NCBI GenBank assembly: GCA_019357535.2
Contig: CP079955.1
Coordinates: forward strand, 1,736,001 to 1,800,000
Direction: 5' to 3'
From: Macrococcus sp. 19Msa1099
GTDB taxonomy: Bacteria; Bacillota; Bacilli; Staphylococcales; Staphylococcaceae
DNA: 64,000 nt
Shown here: one piece after another, positions 1 through 10,510 of the stretch
How positions within the stretch are numbered: the first letter of the stretch is position 1
Layout of the letters: the number at the start of each line of letters is the position of its first letter
Position numbers and translations under genes: made by a program
Notes under the pieces: generated by a model
What the model was told of the DNA's origin: nothing
Database searches by the model: none
Seen by the model: the letters and a program-made list of their open reading frames with translations, nothing else

Positions 1-855
1 CGTCGAGCGATAATTACGTTCTAAAAAGATCGTCTTAGCATCTTTATAATCATCTTCAAAGCTTAAGATGTTATAAATATCTGCCCCACGCCATCCGTAT
101 ATCGACTGATCCGAGTCACCGACGACACAAATATTCTTAAATTTATCGGCAAGCATCTTCACGAGCAGATACTGCGCTCTATTTGTATCCTGATACTCGT
201 CGACATGGATATACTGAAACTTCGACTGGTAATAATCCAGAACTTCAGGGACACGTTCAAACAGTTGAATCGTCGTCATAATGAGGTCGTCAAAGTCCAG
301 TGCATGATTCTTAAGCAGCACGCGCTGGTACTCTGCATAAACTTTGCTGATCATCATACTCATAAAGTCACTCGCTGCCTCAATCGCATCATCAGGTGAT
401 TTCATTTCATTCTTTAAGTTCGAAATTTCTGCAACGAACATACGTGGATCATACTTCTTCGGATCGATATTCTCACGCTTTAATATATCCTTAACGACAG
501 AACGCTGATCTGTTGGGTCTAATATCGTAAAGTTACGCTCAATACCGATACGGTCAATATCACGTCTTAATATACGGACACACATCGAGTGGAATGTTGA
601 TATCCAGATAACATCACTCTCGTCACCGATAATCTTCTTGACACGTTCTTTCATTTCTTTCGCCGCTTTATTCGTAAATGTGATTGCTAGAATCTTATAA
701 GGTGAAACATCTTTCTCGTCAATTAAATAAGCGATGCGATGTGTCAGCACGCGTGTCTTACCAGAACCTGCTCCTGCCATTATAAGAAGTGGGCCTTCTG
801 TCGTCATCACTGCCTGACGCTGCTCTTCATTCATATGTTTTAATAAATCATTCAT
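1..855 (-). CDS. pcrA: ATP-dependent DNA helicase PcrA (N-terminal 285 codons, runs off the left edge)
   Basis: UvrD/Rep-type superfamily 1 helicase acting in DNA repair and replication. The visible part has Walker A GAGSGKT near residue 30, motif Ia ITFTNKAA, a STFHSMCVR segment, Walker B DEYQDTN near residue 220 and [13 protein letters not shown], in the family order. The ATG overlaps the TAA stop of pcrB (TAATG), so the two genes are translationally coupled. This follows the pcrB-pcrA-ligA order known from Bacillus and Staphylococcus; ligA would lie outside the window. The remaining C-terminal part is not visible. Confidence 0.97.
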   Translation of the reverse strand, partial: MNDLLKHMNEEQRQAVMTTEGPLLIMAGAGSGKTRVLTHRIAYLIDEKDVSPYKILAITFTNKAAKEMKERVKKIIGDESDVIWISTFHSMCVRILRRDIDRIGIERNFTILDPTDQRSVVKDILKRENIDPKKYDPRMFVAEISNLKNEMKSPDDAIEAASDFMSMMISKVYAEYQRVLLKNHALDFDDLIMTTIQLFERVPEVLDYYQSKFQYIHVDEYQDTNRAQYLLVKMLADKFKNICVVGDSDQSIYGWRGADIYNILSFEDDYKDAKTIFLERNYRST

Positions 856-1538
856 TATAATCCTACCTTTACTGTTTGTAATGCTGCCTTAATATCTGTA
901 TAGATGACGTTCCCAACGACAATTGTATCTGCGACTTCAAGCATCTCTTGTGCGCGTGCGCGTGAATCAATACCTCCACCATATATCAGACGCGTAGATT
1001 TCAGTTTTCGTTTTGCAGCCTTAACCATTTCCACATCACCATAGGTTCCGCTATATTCTATATACATTGTCTTCAGCTTATATACTTCCTCAATCATCTC
1101 AGCATAGGCTTCAATATCCTCTGTCGATAATACTGTATTCGCCTTCGTTAGCTGCGCCACTTTACTCTCTTTGTTAAGTACAATATAGCCCTCTAATGTA
1201 AACAGGTCATAATCAATCATATGACCGAACTGTTTAATTGCTTCGTGCAGTATTCCATTGTGAAACGCTACATCCGAACTATTAAGTACAGAAGGAATCA
1301 TATAATGATCAAATCCTGGTATCGCACTTTCCAAAGTCGATAATTCTAGTACGCAAGGGACTGTATATCTCCTTACACGGCTCATTAAATCGAGTACATT
1401 ATCTACCGTTACATTATCAGATCCACCGATAAAGATGGCATCTGTTCCTGACTCGCAAATAAGCTCCAGGTGTGCATCGCTAATTTCTTTCGCTGGATCT
1501 AACTTAAATACATGTTGCCAATCTTTCACTTCGTACAT
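855..1538 (-). CDS. pcrB: Heptaprenylglyceryl phosphate synthase PcrB
   Basis: 227 residues, the usual length for PcrB, a TIM-barrel prenyltransferase that joins heptaprenyl diphosphate to glycerol-1-phosphate at the membrane. Family motifs visible are [14 protein letters not shown] near the N-terminus, [15 protein letters not shown] and VVGNVIYTD near the C-terminus, the last two being phosphate-binding loops. AAGGAG precedes the ATG at good spacing. The stop overlaps the pcrA start, which fits the conserved operon. Confidence 0.96.
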   Translation of the reverse strand: MYEVKDWQHVFKLDPAKEISDAHLELICESGTDAIFIGGSDNVTVDNVLDLMSRVRRYTVPCVLELSTLESAIPGFDHYMIPSVLNSSDVAFHNGILHEAIKQFGHMIDYDLFTLEGYIVLNKESKVAQLTKANTVLSTEDIEAYAEMIEEVYKLKTMYIEYSGTYGDVEMVKAAKRKLKSTRLIYGGGIDSRARAQEMLEVADTIVVGNVIYTDIKAALQTVKVGL

Positions 1539-1602
1539 AATGTCTCTCCTTTAAATATTATTATTGTATATTATATCATTTATCATTCATAACATTAAAA
1601 AA

Positions 1603-1641
1603 AGAGAGGATGAGATTTTACAATTTCTTCTCATGCTCTCT
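1603..1641 (-). terminator. Rho-independent terminator of the vanY-like gene
   Basis: A 13-bp stem with one mismatch (AGAGAG-ATGAGA arms) lies directly after the stop of the lipoprotein gene at 1643. A run of T follows on the minus strand. Confidence 0.8.
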
Positions 1642-1642
1642 A

Positions 1643-2293
1643 TTATTGTACTGTCTGATCTTTCGGGTATAATCCAAGATATTCTTCAAGTGTTATGTTC
1701 TTAGTAAATATATCTTTTGCAATCTTTGTGCCAACATATCGCACATGCCATGACTCATACTGATACCCTGTAATATTTGACTTACCTTCAGGATACCTGA
1801 TGATAAATCCATATTTATGTGCATTTTGTGCCAGCCATTCTCCTTCAGTCGTATCACCAAATGAAATCGTTAAATCTTTCGCAGAGTCAACAGAGCCAAT
1901 ATCAAAGGAAAGTCCTGTCTGATGTTCAGAGTAACCAGGGCGTGCACTATAAGTGTCTGCATTCGCATCTCGTGCTTTAAACTCTTTATATAGTTTTTCC
2001 TGCATCTGATAAGAACGATAGCCACTTCTTACAACGAGATATTCTTTATCTTTCTTGGCATCTTTAATCATCTGATCTAATTTCATACGCGCGTATCGAT
2101 TCTCTCCAGGATTGAAATCAGCAGGCAATCTAATTTTCTTATTAACGATGAGTATATCATTAATATATGTAACGCCATTACGCGTTATGCGTTCATATTT
2201 CGGTGATGCTACATATGTGTCTTTCTGTGTGACAACTTGTTCATTTGAACAGGCAGCTAAACACACAATAATGATGATGAGTAATTTCTTCAT
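1643..2293 (-). CDS. VanY-type D-alanyl-D-alanine carboxypeptidase lipoprotein (copy 1)
   Basis: 216-residue M15B peptidase predicted to trim the terminal D-Ala from peptidoglycan stem peptides outside the membrane. The signal peptide ends in lipobox LAAC with Cys15. The metal-binding set is visible: SEHQTGLSFD at 122-131 (His124, Asp131) and WHVRY with His183. RSGYRSY at 89-95 is the family substrate loop. The start follows AAGGGG. It lies 13 bp after the paralogue encoded at 2307-2990, so the pair is a tandem duplication and probably one transcript. Confidence 0.88.
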   Translation of the reverse strand: MKKLLIIIIVCLAACSNEQVVTQKDTYVASPKYERITRNGVTYINDILIVNKKIRLPADFNPGENRYARMKLDQMIKDAKKDKEYLVVRSGYRSYQMQEKLYKEFKARDANADTYSARPGYSEHQTGLSFDIGSVDSAKDLTISFGDTTEGEWLAQNAHKYGFIIRYPEGKSNITGYQYESWHVRYVGTKIAKDIFTKNITLEEYLGLYPKDQTVQ

Positions 2294-2306
2294 GCTGTTT
2301 AACCCC

Positions 2307-2990
2307 TTATTTTAGACCGAGATATTCTTCTAATGTGAGGCCACTTTCATATACCTTCTCCGCTGTAGGTTGCCCTAGATATCTTAAATGCCACGGTTCA
2401 TACTGGTACCCCGTAATATCAGTTTTTCCTTTCGGATATCGTATGATGAACCCATATTCATGGGCATGACTTTTCAGCCACTTACCTTCTTTTGTATCCT
2501 CAAAAGATTCCATAAAATCGTCTGTGCCTTCAATATTACCTAAATCAAATGCAAGTCCCGTCTGATGTTCAGAATGACCAGGGCGTGCACTATAGGTGTC
2601 TGCCTTCTTCTGTCCATCTCTTGTAACATACTGGTTATATAGTGATGCTTGCGTCTCATAACTTCTAAAGGCACTACGGAGTACGAAGTTTAATCCGTCT
2701 TCGTTCCCTGCAGCGATCAACTCATTTAAATGCTGATTTGCCACCTGACTCACATCTGGATGATACGTTTTTGGAAGTGCTATATCTTTATTTACGATGA
2801 GAATTCCATCGATATAGGTGATTCCGTCTTTTATTTCTTTGTGATGTGTCGTTGCTCCTTGCTTTTCTTTAACTTGTACCGTTTCTTTTTTATTGTTTTG
2901 AGTCTTGTCTTTAGTTTCAACAGGTGCTTTACCCTCTTGGCAAGCAGTAAGCAGCATTGCCGACAACAGTATTACAAATAATTTTCTCAC
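2307..2990 (-). CDS. VanY-type D-alanyl-D-alanine carboxypeptidase lipoprotein (copy 2)
   Basis: M15B D,D-carboxypeptidase of 227 residues, paralogous to the gene just downstream. Lipobox LTAC with Cys17, then a lysine- and glutamate-rich linker, then SEHQTGLAFDLG and EPWHLRYLG carrying the Zn ligands. The GTG at 2990 is preferred to the ATG at 3008 because AGAGGAG lies 5 bases before it; the longer start would overlap that ribosome site and add a charged tail to the signal peptide. Together the pair may remodel wall crosslinking. Vancomycin resistance is not implied without other van genes. Confidence 0.86.
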   Translation of the reverse strand: MRKLFVILLSAMLLTACQEGKAPVETKDKTQNNKKETVQVKEKQGATTHHKEIKDGITYIDGILIVNKDIALPKTYHPDVSQVANQHLNELIAAGNEDGLNFVLRSAFRSYETQASLYNQYVTRDGQKKADTYSARPGHSEHQTGLAFDLGNIEGTDDFMESFEDTKEGKWLKSHAHEYGFIIRYPKGKTDITGYQYEPWHLRYLGQPTAEKVYESGLTLEEYLGLK

Positions 2991-3079
2991 AGATTCTCCT
3001 CTTTTCATTTTTCTATTATATGATGAAAAAAGTACCGAATCAATAAAGACCCAGTACCTGTAAATATTAATTGTCTACG

Positions 3080-3376
3080 TTATTCTTCTTCATCCAATCG
3101 ATTTAAGACGAGCGTATATGCATCGTTCCCCCATTGAAGTGAACGTTTCACGCGTGAAATAGTAGCGGTAGATGCACCTGATTCCTTTTCAATAGAAGCA
3201 TACGTATGTCCTTGCTTAATCATTTTCGCAACAAGCAGACGTTGGGATAACGACTGTAATTCATTCACTGTACATAAATCATCAAAGAACAAATAACATT
3301 CTTCGCGTGTCTTAAGTGTCAGTATAGCATCAAATAAGTCATCCAGTTGCTTCCCTCTAAGTTTGTCAATTTGCAA
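3080..3376 (-). CDS. yerC: YerC/YecD family TrpR-like DNA-binding protein
   Basis: 98 residues, the typical YerC length. The TrpR-superfamily helix-turn-helix is seen at about 58-80 (TYASIEKESGASTATISRVK). TTG is the probable start, preceded by GGGAG at 8 bases. In Bacillus subtilis yerC sits near pcrB-pcrA, matching this position. The role is a presumed transcription regulator; its targets are unknown. Confidence 0.88.
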   Translation of the reverse strand: MQIDKLRGKQLDDLFDAILTLKTREECYLFFDDLCTVNELQSLSQRLLVAKMIKQGHTYASIEKESGASTATISRVKRSLQWGNDAYTLVLNRLDEEE

Positions 3377-3597
3377 AATACTCAGCTCCCTTCAAACTCT
3401 TTCATAGTATAATTTTATATCAGCAATATATAGAAGTACAGATAAAACATTTAGCTTTCCGAAACTGATCATTGATTTCGATTCCTTTTATACGATTATC
3501 CAATCTTTAATATAATCAAGTTCCTTATACATTGCCGTACATCCTATTGTATTTCAATATACCTTTATTAAACCACGAAACTTTAATTCTTTAAAGT

Positions 3598-3627
3598 AAA
3601 AAACCGCCTACAATCGTAAGCGGTTTA
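3598..3627 (-). terminator. Terminator of purB
   Basis: Stem AAACCGC / GCGGTTT just past the purB stop, followed on the minus strand by a T-rich tract. The rest of 3377-3597 upstream of yerC is AT-rich with nothing further recognised. Confidence 0.8.
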
Positions 3628-3639
3628 ATAAAGTGTGAT

Positions 3640-4935
3640 TTATTCTAATCCAGCGCGGCGGAACAATGTATCGATTTGATTTAAATGGTGATTCTCGTTG
3701 AAACACTCATCAAGTTCTTCTTTCGATAATAAGTCAGTAATCTTGCTATCTTGCTCAACTAGCTCACGGAATGGCGTCTTCGTTGCCCATGATTCCATCG
3801 CTTTCGGTTGAACAGTATCGTACGCTTCTTCACGAACCATACCTTTATCGATTAACGTAAGCATGACGCGTTGTGAGTAGATTAAGCCGAATGTCTTCTC
3901 CATATTTGCTTTCATGTTATCTTCGTAAACTGTTAAGTTATCGATGATGTTCGTGAAACGATTTAACATGTAGTCTAACGCAATCGTTACGTCCGGTAAC
4001 ATAATACGTTCAGCAGATGAATGTGAAATATCACGTTCATGCCATAATGGTACATTTTCGTAAGCTGTTGTTAAGTAGCCACGAATAACACGTGCGATAC
4101 CTGTAACATTCTCTGAACCGATTGGATTACGCTTATGCGGCATTGCAGAAGATCCTTTTTGACCTTTAGCAAATGCTTCTTCAACTTCACGTGTTTCAGT
4201 CTTTTGGAGACCACGTACTTCTACTGCAAACTTCTCAATTGATGTAGCAATTAAGCTTAATGTAGCAATGTAGTAAGCATGACGGTCACGTTGCAGCGTC
4301 TGTGTTGAAATTTCAGCATATCCTAATCCTAATTTCTCACAAACATAGCTTTCAATTTCAGGTGGAATGTTTGCAAACGTACCTACTGCGCCACTCATCT
4401 TACCAACTTCGATTTCTTTACGCACTTCTTTAAAACGCTTTAAGTTACGCTGCATTTCCATGTACCATAACGCCATCTTTAAACCGAATGTTGTCGGTTC
4501 AGCATGTACACCGTGCGTTCTACCCATCATGAGTGTTGTTTTATGCTTTAATGCTTTTTGTTTTAATACTTCGATGAACCTTTCAAGATCTTTCTCGATA
4601 ATGTCATTCGCTTGTTTAATCACATAGCTTAACGCTGTATCCACTACATCTGTACTCGTTAAACCGTAGTGCACCCATTTCTTCTCTTCTCCTAATGTTT
4701 CAGATACTTGACGTGTAAAAGCAACAACGTCATGACGTGTTTCCATCTCAATTTCTTTTGCGCGTTCAACATCAACACGAGCATTCTGACGGATTAACTT
4801 CACATCTTCTTTAGGGATATATCCTAATTCTGCCCAAGCTTCACTTGCAAGTATCTCAACTTCTAACCAAGCCTCAAATCTGTTTTGTTCCGTCCAGATG
4901 TTTGACATCTCTTCTCTTGAATAACGTTCAATCAT
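3640..4935 (-). CDS. purB: Adenylosuccinate lyase
   Basis: 431 residues, full length for bacterial PurB, which cleaves SAICAR and adenylosuccinate to release fumarate in purine synthesis. The fumarase-superfamily signature [15 protein letters not shown] lies near residue 265, and the catalytic-loop segments [10 protein letters not shown] and [14 protein letters not shown] are present. GGAGG precedes the ATG at 9 bases. It stands apart from the other pur genes but next to the yebE-yebG pair, as near the B. subtilis pur operon. Confidence 0.97.
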   Translation of the reverse strand: MIERYSREEMSNIWTEQNRFEAWLEVEILASEAWAELGYIPKEDVKLIRQNARVDVERAKEIEMETRHDVVAFTRQVSETLGEEKKWVHYGLTSTDVVDTALSYVIKQANDIIEKDLERFIEVLKQKALKHKTTLMMGRTHGVHAEPTTFGLKMALWYMEMQRNLKRFKEVRKEIEVGKMSGAVGTFANIPPEIESYVCEKLGLGYAEISTQTLQRDRHAYYIATLSLIATSIEKFAVEVRGLQKTETREVEEAFAKGQKGSSAMPHKRNPIGSENVTGIARVIRGYLTTAYENVPLWHERDISHSSAERIMLPDVTIALDYMLNRFTNIIDNLTVYEDNMKANMEKTFGLIYSQRVMLTLIDKGMVREEAYDTVQPKAMESWATKTPFRELVEQDSKITDLLSKEELDECFNENHHLNQIDTLFRRAGLE

Positions 4936-5090
4936 GAATAGATTCCTCCGTAAATGTTTTATCTTAATCAGTATAACAAACTTTTAAAATTCCGTACATT
5001 TTTTATTTATTCATTTATAAAGTTCGTGTATTTTATGCTACACCTTCTATTTTAACAGATATTTCGATGAGATAAAATTCTCATTAAAAA

Positions 5091-5115
5091 AAACGGCCCT
5101 GAACGGACCGATTTT
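5091..5115 (-). terminator. Terminator after the NETI-motif gene
   Basis: CGGTCC-loop-GGGCCG stem (one G-T pair) followed by eight T on the minus strand, directly after the stop at 5118. Confidence 0.8.
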
Positions 5116-5117
5116 CA

Positions 5118-5291
5118 TTATTGAATCTTTTTACCAGTAAAAATAATCTGTTCTTTATACACTTCTATTTCACCTTTTTCATTTTCACGAAAAATTGGCT
5201 TTTGAAATCTTTTTACTGGTGCATAACCTGCTTGCTTCATGCGTTCTAAACATTGTGTAATTGTTTCATTGTCTTTAACTTCAAACTTCAT
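5118..5291 (-). CDS. NETI motif-containing small protein (YebG-like)
   Basis: 57 residues with the motif [11 protein letters not shown] near the N-terminus that names this Bacillales family; function unknown. The ATG at 5291 begins [11 protein letters not shown]; an upstream in-frame ATG at 5300 is too close to the ribosome site. The coding region overlaps the end of the DUF2179 gene, so translation is probably coupled. In B. subtilis the yebE-yebG pair lies by the pur operon, as here. Confidence 0.85.
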   Translation of the reverse strand: MKFEVKDNETITQCLERMKQAGYAPVKRFQKPIFRENEKGEIEVYKEQIIFTGKKIQ

Positions 5292-5847
5292 CTGTATCAT
5301 ACGCCTTTAACTTTTTACTGCGCACACCTTTAACCCAGAATCCACCATGAATATTCTTAGGCTCATATGCAATGATAAATGCTTTCGGATCAAGCTGCTT
5401 CACTGTGTCCATTAATTTAAGTTCAAAACGACGTGGAGTTAAAATTTGCATTACAAGACGATCACCATCACGACCATGTGCTGCATAGTGCGTTACACCG
5501 TAACCTAGGTCACGCAAAGTTTTCGGAATTTCCTTGTCATATTCCGCAGTCGTCACATTGATAACGATATAGCCTAATGCAATCATTTCTTCAATCTTCA
5601 TCCCTACAATAATCCCTGCACCAAATCCTAATGCATAAGCGATGATGTTTTCTATCTTATCTAGACCATTCATTACCATACCTAATCCTACGATATAGAC
5701 AAGTACTTCTAATACTGAAACAAAGGCTGCGAGATATCTATAACCTTTAAGTGTCAGAATCATACGCATCGTTAAGAACGATACATAAAAAATATTGATA
5801 ACAAATATTAATAGCACGGTAATCCATGGGTTATCTATTGCCGGCAC
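5281..5847 (-). CDS. DUF2179 / UPF0316 membrane protein (YebE-like)
   Basis: 188 residues. The first ~80 contain three hydrophobic segments ([54 protein letters not shown]). The soluble half (about 95-180) matches the DUF2179 domain of the YitT type, with [25 protein letters not shown] start, with AGGGGGGAT upstream. The function is unknown; homologues are sensor-like membrane proteins. It overlaps the downstream NETI gene. Confidence 0.85.
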   Translation of the reverse strand: MPAIDNPWITVLLIFVINIFYVSFLTMRMILTLKGYRYLAAFVSVLEVLVYIVGLGMVMNGLDKIENIIAYALGFGAGIIVGMKIEEMIALGYIVINVTTAEYDKEIPKTLRDLGYGVTHYAAHGRDGDRLVMQILTPRRFELKLMDTVKQLDPKAFIIAYEPKNIHGGFWVKGVRSKKLKAYDTDEV

Positions 5848-5914
5848 TGTAATCCCCCCTATAAAAAATCATTCTTAAATTCTACTACTGAAGATAAGGG
5901 TTTGCAATGGTAAT

Positions 5915-6733
5915 TTATTTTATGAGTTCCTCGATTGAATAACGTGTGATCGGAAGCATACGCTTATGCTGAGTTTTTATATAATGACTTTCTATCTTTT
6001 CTCGAGACTCAGCATCTACTGTCTTACCTTCAAGGTAGTCATCGATTGCTTCATAAGTCACACCGAGTGCGACTTCGTCAGGCAATTGTGGTTTATCTTC
6101 TTCCAGGTCAGCTGTCGGAACTTTTTCATATAGATGAACCGGACAACCTAGATACTTCAGGATAGATTTACCTTGACGCTTATTTAAGCCGGCAAGGGGG
6201 AATATGTCGGCTCCGCCATCTCCAAATTTCGTGTAGAACCCTGTAATACTTTCTGCCGCATGATCTGTTCCGATAACTATGCCTTCCGTTGCAGCGGCGA
6301 TCGAGTACTGTGCCTTCATACGTTCACGTGCTTTTTCATTACCTTTTTGGAAATCTGTTAACGTAATTTCTGCTCTTTTCAATGTTTCAATACTAGCATC
6401 TACAGCTTTTTTAATATTAATCGTAATTACTTTGTCAGGTTGAATAAAAGCTATTGCATCTTCGCAATCCTGTTCGTCTTTTTGAACACCGTATGGTAAT
6501 CGCACTGCAATAAATTCGATATCGCGCTCTGACTTGAGTTCATCCACCGCCATCTGGCAAAGCTTACCGCAAAGTGTTGAATCCTGTCCTCCTGAAATTC
6601 CAAGCACTAGTGATTTTATAAAAGGATAGCGCTGAACATATGTCTTGATAAAGTTAATGATTTCACGCGTTTCTTCTCCGGCATCAATGGATGGCTTTGT
6701 CTTTAATATTTCAATAATTTGTTGTTGGAGCAT
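5915..6733 (-). CDS. nadE: NH3-dependent NAD+ synthetase
   Basis: 272 residues, the length of the ammonia-dependent form without a glutaminase domain. It adenylates and amidates nicotinate adenine dinucleotide to NAD+. The PP-loop [15 protein letters not shown] is near residue 45; [22 protein letters not shown] and [18 protein letters not shown] are standard NadE blocks. The ATG directly follows the pncB stop (TAGATG), so pncB-nadE form a two-gene NAD salvage operon. Confidence 0.97.
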   Translation of the reverse strand: MLQQQIIEILKTKPSIDAGEETREIINFIKTYVQRYPFIKSLVLGISGGQDSTLCGKLCQMAVDELKSERDIEFIAVRLPYGVQKDEQDCEDAIAFIQPDKVITINIKKAVDASIETLKRAEITLTDFQKGNEKARERMKAQYSIAAATEGIVIGTDHAAESITGFYTKFGDGGADIFPLAGLNKRQGKSILKYLGCPVHLYEKVPTADLEEDKPQLPDEVALGVTYEAIDDYLEGKTVDAESREKIESHYIKTQHKRMLPITRYSIEELIK

Positions 6734-8191
6734 CTATTTCACTTCTTTCACCTTATTGGAAACTTCATAAATTTCCTGATTTTTATTTTCCCAGCATAAT
6801 AAGCTCAGATCTACTGGATACTCTTCGGGATTCAAATAACGAATCGCCTCTTCCCACAGAAGATTCAAATTATCCTGTAAGTACTTACGTGACACTTCCA
6901 GTGATGGCACTTCATATACAAGTTTTCCACCTACAAAGATGTCCTGATGCAAGTCTCTCGCAGTAAAATCATTGATCCACTTTTGCTTATACGTATGAAT
7001 CGGATGGAACATCTTTAATGGTTTCTCTTTAGAGGGATCTTCAAAGTCCAGTGTAATATAATCTCCTTCAGACTTATTTGTCTGATTGTTGATAATACGA
7101 TATACCTTCTTCTTACCAGGAGTCGTCACCTTTTCTGCATTATTTGAAATTTTGATACGATCTTCTAGTTGCCCTGCTTTATTCTCTATTGCAACAAGTT
7201 TGTATACTGCACCAAGTGCCGGCTGATCGAATGCTGTAATGAGTTTCGTACCGATACCCCACGCTGTAATCTTAGCCCCTTGCTGTTTGAGTGCAATAAT
7301 CGTTTCTTCGTCTAGATCATTAGATGCAAATATTTTAGCATCAGGAAAACCTGCTTCATCGAGCATGCGACGTGCTTCCTTTGAAAGATATGCTAAGTCA
7401 CCTGAGTCAAGGCGAATTCCGACGAAATTAATCTTATCGCCTAACTCTTTAGCAACACGAATAGCATTCGGCATACCTGATTTCAGTGTATGGAAAGTAT
7501 CCACCAGGAACACACAGTTTTTATGACGTTCTGCATATTTCTTAAACGCCACATACTCATCATCATAGGCTTGAACCATCGCATGTGCGTGTGTTCCGGC
7601 AACCGGAATACCGAACAATTTGCCCGCACGCACATTACTTGTTGAGTCAAACCCCGCGATATACGCTGCACGTGTTCCCCAGATTGCTGCATCTAATTCC
7701 TGAGCACGGCGTGTTCCGAACTCCATGACGATTTCATCGCCAACAACCTGTTTAATACGGCTTGCCTTCGTTGCAATCAATACTTGGAAGTTGACGATGT
7801 TCAATATCGCTGTCTCAAGTAGCTGCGCCTGAATTAAAGGTGCTTCTATTCGTAATAACGGCTCATTGTTGAAACATACTTCCCCTTCCTGCATCGCACG
7901 GATATTACCTGTAAACTTCAAATCCTTCAAATAAGACAAATAGTCCTCTTTGTAGCCGAGAGTCTTCAAATATGCGATATCTGTTTCTGAGAACTTGAAA
8001 CCTTTCACATACTCTATCACGCGTTCAAGACCTGCAAACACTGCATATCCATTATCAAACGGCATGCTACGAAAATAGACATCAAATACTGCAGTCTGCT
8101 CATGAATACCATCATTCCAGTATGTTTCTCCCATATTAATCTGGTATAGATCTGTGTGTAACATCAAGCTATCATCTTGGTAGTTGTACAT
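6734..8191 (-). CDS. pncB: Nicotinate phosphoribosyltransferase
   Basis: 485 residues. Makes nicotinate mononucleotide from nicotinate and PRPP, the entry step of the Preiss-Handler pathway. MLHTDLYQINMGETY at the N-terminus, EFGTRRAQELDAAIWGTRAAYIAGFDSTSNV and the VGIRLDSGDLAYLSKEAR loop are diagnostic. GGGAG lies 6 bases before the ATG. It is transcribed with nadE. The nicotinamidase-like gene at 20840 could feed this enzyme with nicotinate. Confidence 0.97.
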   Translation of the reverse strand: MYNYQDDSLMLHTDLYQINMGETYWNDGIHEQTAVFDVYFRSMPFDNGYAVFAGLERVIEYVKGFKFSETDIAYLKTLGYKEDYLSYLKDLKFTGNIRAMQEGEVCFNNEPLLRIEAPLIQAQLLETAILNIVNFQVLIATKASRIKQVVGDEIVMEFGTRRAQELDAAIWGTRAAYIAGFDSTSNVRAGKLFGIPVAGTHAHAMVQAYDDEYVAFKKYAERHKNCVFLVDTFHTLKSGMPNAIRVAKELGDKINFVGIRLDSGDLAYLSKEARRMLDEAGFPDAKIFASNDLDEETIIALKQQGAKITAWGIGTKLITAFDQPALGAVYKLVAIENKAGQLEDRIKISNNAEKVTTPGKKKVYRIINNQTNKSEGDYITLDFEDPSKEKPLKMFHPIHTYKQKWINDFTARDLHQDIFVGGKLVYEVPSLEVSRKYLQDNLNLLWEEAIRYLNPEEYPVDLSLLCWENKNQEIYEVSNKVKEVK

Positions 8192-8298
8192 CCTCTTCTC
8201 CCCTATTCAATAAGCTCATATTAATTTCATATTACCATAGTGAATTCATTTAGGCATCGCTTTAACATTCTGTTACAATTAATGCAAGGAGGCATCAT

Positions 8299-9465
8299 AT
8301 GTTCAAGAAAAATTTCATCATTTTATCTATCATCGTATCAATTTCCGGCATGACTCAAGGGATGCTGTTGCCACTCATCGCGATTATCTTCGAGCACGAT
8401 AATGTATCGACATTCGTCAACGGACTTCATGCCTCATCCATATACATCGGCGTCTTTTTAGCCTCATTATTCTTAGAAGGATTACTCAGAAAGTTCGGTT
8501 ATAAGAACCTTATTATTATAGGAGGAGCCATCATATTCTTGTCGCTCGGACTCTTTCCGATACTTAAGAATATGACGATCTGGTTCATATTAAGATTGCT
8601 TGTCGGGGTGGGGGATAATATGCTGCACTTCTCAACGCAATCATGGCTTACAGAATCAACACCGAGACATAAACTCGGACGTATCATTTCAATTTATGGT
8701 CTTAGTTTTTCAGCAGGTTTTATGGTCGGACCGTTATTATCTAAACTGTATGACATACATGAAGCACTGCCTTTTGTAGCAAGCAGTTTACTCACGTTAT
8801 GTGCCTGCAGTTTAATACTATTACTGAAAAACCAGTATCCTGAAGTTCAGACCTCGAACATTTCACTAAAGAACACAACTGCAAACTTCGGCAAGGTGAT
8901 GAAGACGAGCTGGGTCGCATTCTTATTTCCTATGATGTATGGTGTGCTGGAAGCATGTTTAAACAGCAATTTCCCGGTGTTCGCCATGAAAAATGGCGTC
9001 GATGTAAACTTAATCATCTTAATCATTCCTGCGTATAGTTTAGGTGCAATTCTGTTTCAAATACCCTTAGGTATGATTTCAGATAAAGTAAATCGTAATG
9101 TGCTGTTATCCATCGTGACATTTATCGGTGCGTGTATCTTTATATTATGTCAATTCTTTACAAGTAATGGTTATGTATTACTCGCTCTTTTCTTTATCGC
9201 CGGAATTTTTATCGGGTCACTTTATTCACTAGGCGTGACATTGATGACAGAAATCACACCGAAAGTACTCTTGCCAGCAGGAAATTTAATGTGCGGGCTC
9301 ATATTCAGTGTCGGTAGTATTACAGGACCGATTATCGGCGGGATGACGATTCAGTTCTCGCACAACACACAATTTTTCAGCTTTATTGCTGTCATACTCC
9401 TACTCATCAGTATGGCTACAATTTATGATTACAGAAAACGACTGACAATTAGAAATGAGGGATGA
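8299..9465 (+). CDS. Major facilitator superfamily transporter
   Basis: 388 residues with about 12 hydrophobic segments and an MFS fold. The loop LRKFGYKN after TM2 corresponds to motif A, and a second copy, GMISDKVNRNVLL, begins the C-terminal half. The GARLVGVGDNMLHF-like TM4 region suggests a sugar or drug exporter of the YfkF/YcaD type; the substrate cannot be read from sequence. GGAGG precedes the ATG. It ends 1 base before the nos start, so the two are probably cotranscribed. Confidence 0.88.
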   Translation: MFKKNFIILSIIVSISGMTQGMLLPLIAIIFEHDNVSTFVNGLHASSIYIGVFLASLFLEGLLRKFGYKNLIIIGGAIIFLSLGLFPILKNMTIWFILRLLVGVGDNMLHFSTQSWLTESTPRHKLGRIISIYGLSFSAGFMVGPLLSKLYDIHEALPFVASSLLTLCACSLILLLKNQYPEVQTSNISLKNTTANFGKVMKTSWVAFLFPMMYGVLEACLNSNFPVFAMKNGVDVNLIILIIPAYSLGAILFQIPLGMISDKVNRNVLLSIVTFIGACIFILCQFFTSNGYVLLALFFIAGIFIGSLYSLGVTLMTEITPKVLLPAGNLMCGLIFSVGSITGPIIGGMTIQFSHNTQFFSFIAVILLLISMATIYDYRKRLTIRNEG

Positions 9466-9466
9466 C

Positions 9467-10510
9467 ATGGTCATCAATGAAGCAAAAGCTTTCATTACAC
9501 AATTCTATAAAGAACAGTGCTTCAGCGAACAATTAATGAAAGCACGTATTAAAGAAGTAGAAAGAGAAATAGAAGAAACAGGTACATATACACATACATT
9601 TGAAGAACTGGAATACGGCGCACGCGTTGCATGGCGTAACAGCAATCGCTGTATCGGCAGACTATTCTGGGATAAGTTGAAAGTTATAGATAACAGACAT
9701 ATTGAAAGTGAAGCAGCATTTATCGAAGCAATCGAACATCATATTGATAGCGCAACGAACGATGGAATGATCATACCGACAATTACAATATTTGCTGATG
9801 CAAATAAACAGCGAATAAACCTCTATAACGACCAGCTCATCCGTTATAGTGATGACCCGATTGTGCGTGAGACGAAAGCACTCATCGAACATACAGGGTA
9901 TACAAATTTCGGTAAGTTCTTACCTCTTCTGTATTCGATTGATGGCACATTTAAGACATATGAAATCAACCCGGACATCATTAAAGAAGTTACTATCACA
10001 CACCCGGAACACGAAGCATTCAATCAATTAAATCTCGCATGGTATGCGGTACCGATTATTTCAAGTATGGACTTAAAAATTGGCGGAATCACATACCCGC
10101 TAGTTCCATTTAATGGTTGGTATATGGAAAGCGAAATCGCAAGCAGGAACTTCCTCGATGACTACCGTTATGACAAGATGAAAGAAATCGCAGAAGCATT
10201 CGGATTCGATACGACGACAACAACAAGTTACTGGAGAGACAGAACCGTTGTAGAGATGAACTATGCGGTATATCACTCATTCAAACAGCAAGGTGTCTCA
10301 ATTGTGGATCACTATACCGCAAGTAGACAATTCGCACGCTTCGAACAAAATGAAGCGGACGAAGGCAGAAGTGTAACGGGAGACTGGACTTGGCTCATAC
10401 CACCGATCTCTCCATCAATCGTGCACAACTTCCATAAAGGTTATAAGAATATATACAACACCCCGAATTTCTATTACAAGAAAAAGGTTGGCAAATGCCC
10501 GTTTATGTGA
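9467..10510 (+). CDS. nos: Nitric oxide synthase oxygenase
   Basis: 347 residues, the length of bacterial NOS without a reductase domain. It makes NO and citrulline from arginine using haem and a pterin or folate. RNSNRCIGRLFW carries haem ligand Cys62; GWYMESEIASRNF includes the arginine-binding Glu; DWTWLIPPISPSIVHNFHKGY lies near the C-terminus. The start MVINEAKAF at 9467 follows GAGGGATGAC; an in-frame ATG at 9455 lies inside the transporter gene. In staphylococci nos usually precedes a prephenate dehydratase gene, which is absent here. Confidence 0.96.
   Translation: MVINEAKAFITQFYKEQCFSEQLMKARIKEVEREIEETGTYTHTFEELEYGARVAWRNSNRCIGRLFWDKLKVIDNRHIESEAAFIEAIEHHIDSATNDGMIIPTITIFADANKQRINLYNDQLIRYSDDPIVRETKALIEHTGYTNFGKFLPLLYSIDGTFKTYEINPDIIKEVTITHPEHEAFNQLNLAWYAVPIISSMDLKIGGITYPLVPFNGWYMESEIASRNFLDDYRYDKMKEIAEAFGFDTTTTTSYWRDRTVVEMNYAVYHSFKQQGVSIVDHYTASRQFARFEQNEADEGRSVTGDWTWLIPPISPSIVHNFHKGYKNIYNTPNFYYKKKVGKCPFM

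Noticed and set aside
1643-2990. Vancomycin resistance cluster
   Set aside because: Only VanY-type carboxypeptidases are present; there is no ligase, dehydrogenase, VanX or two-component system.
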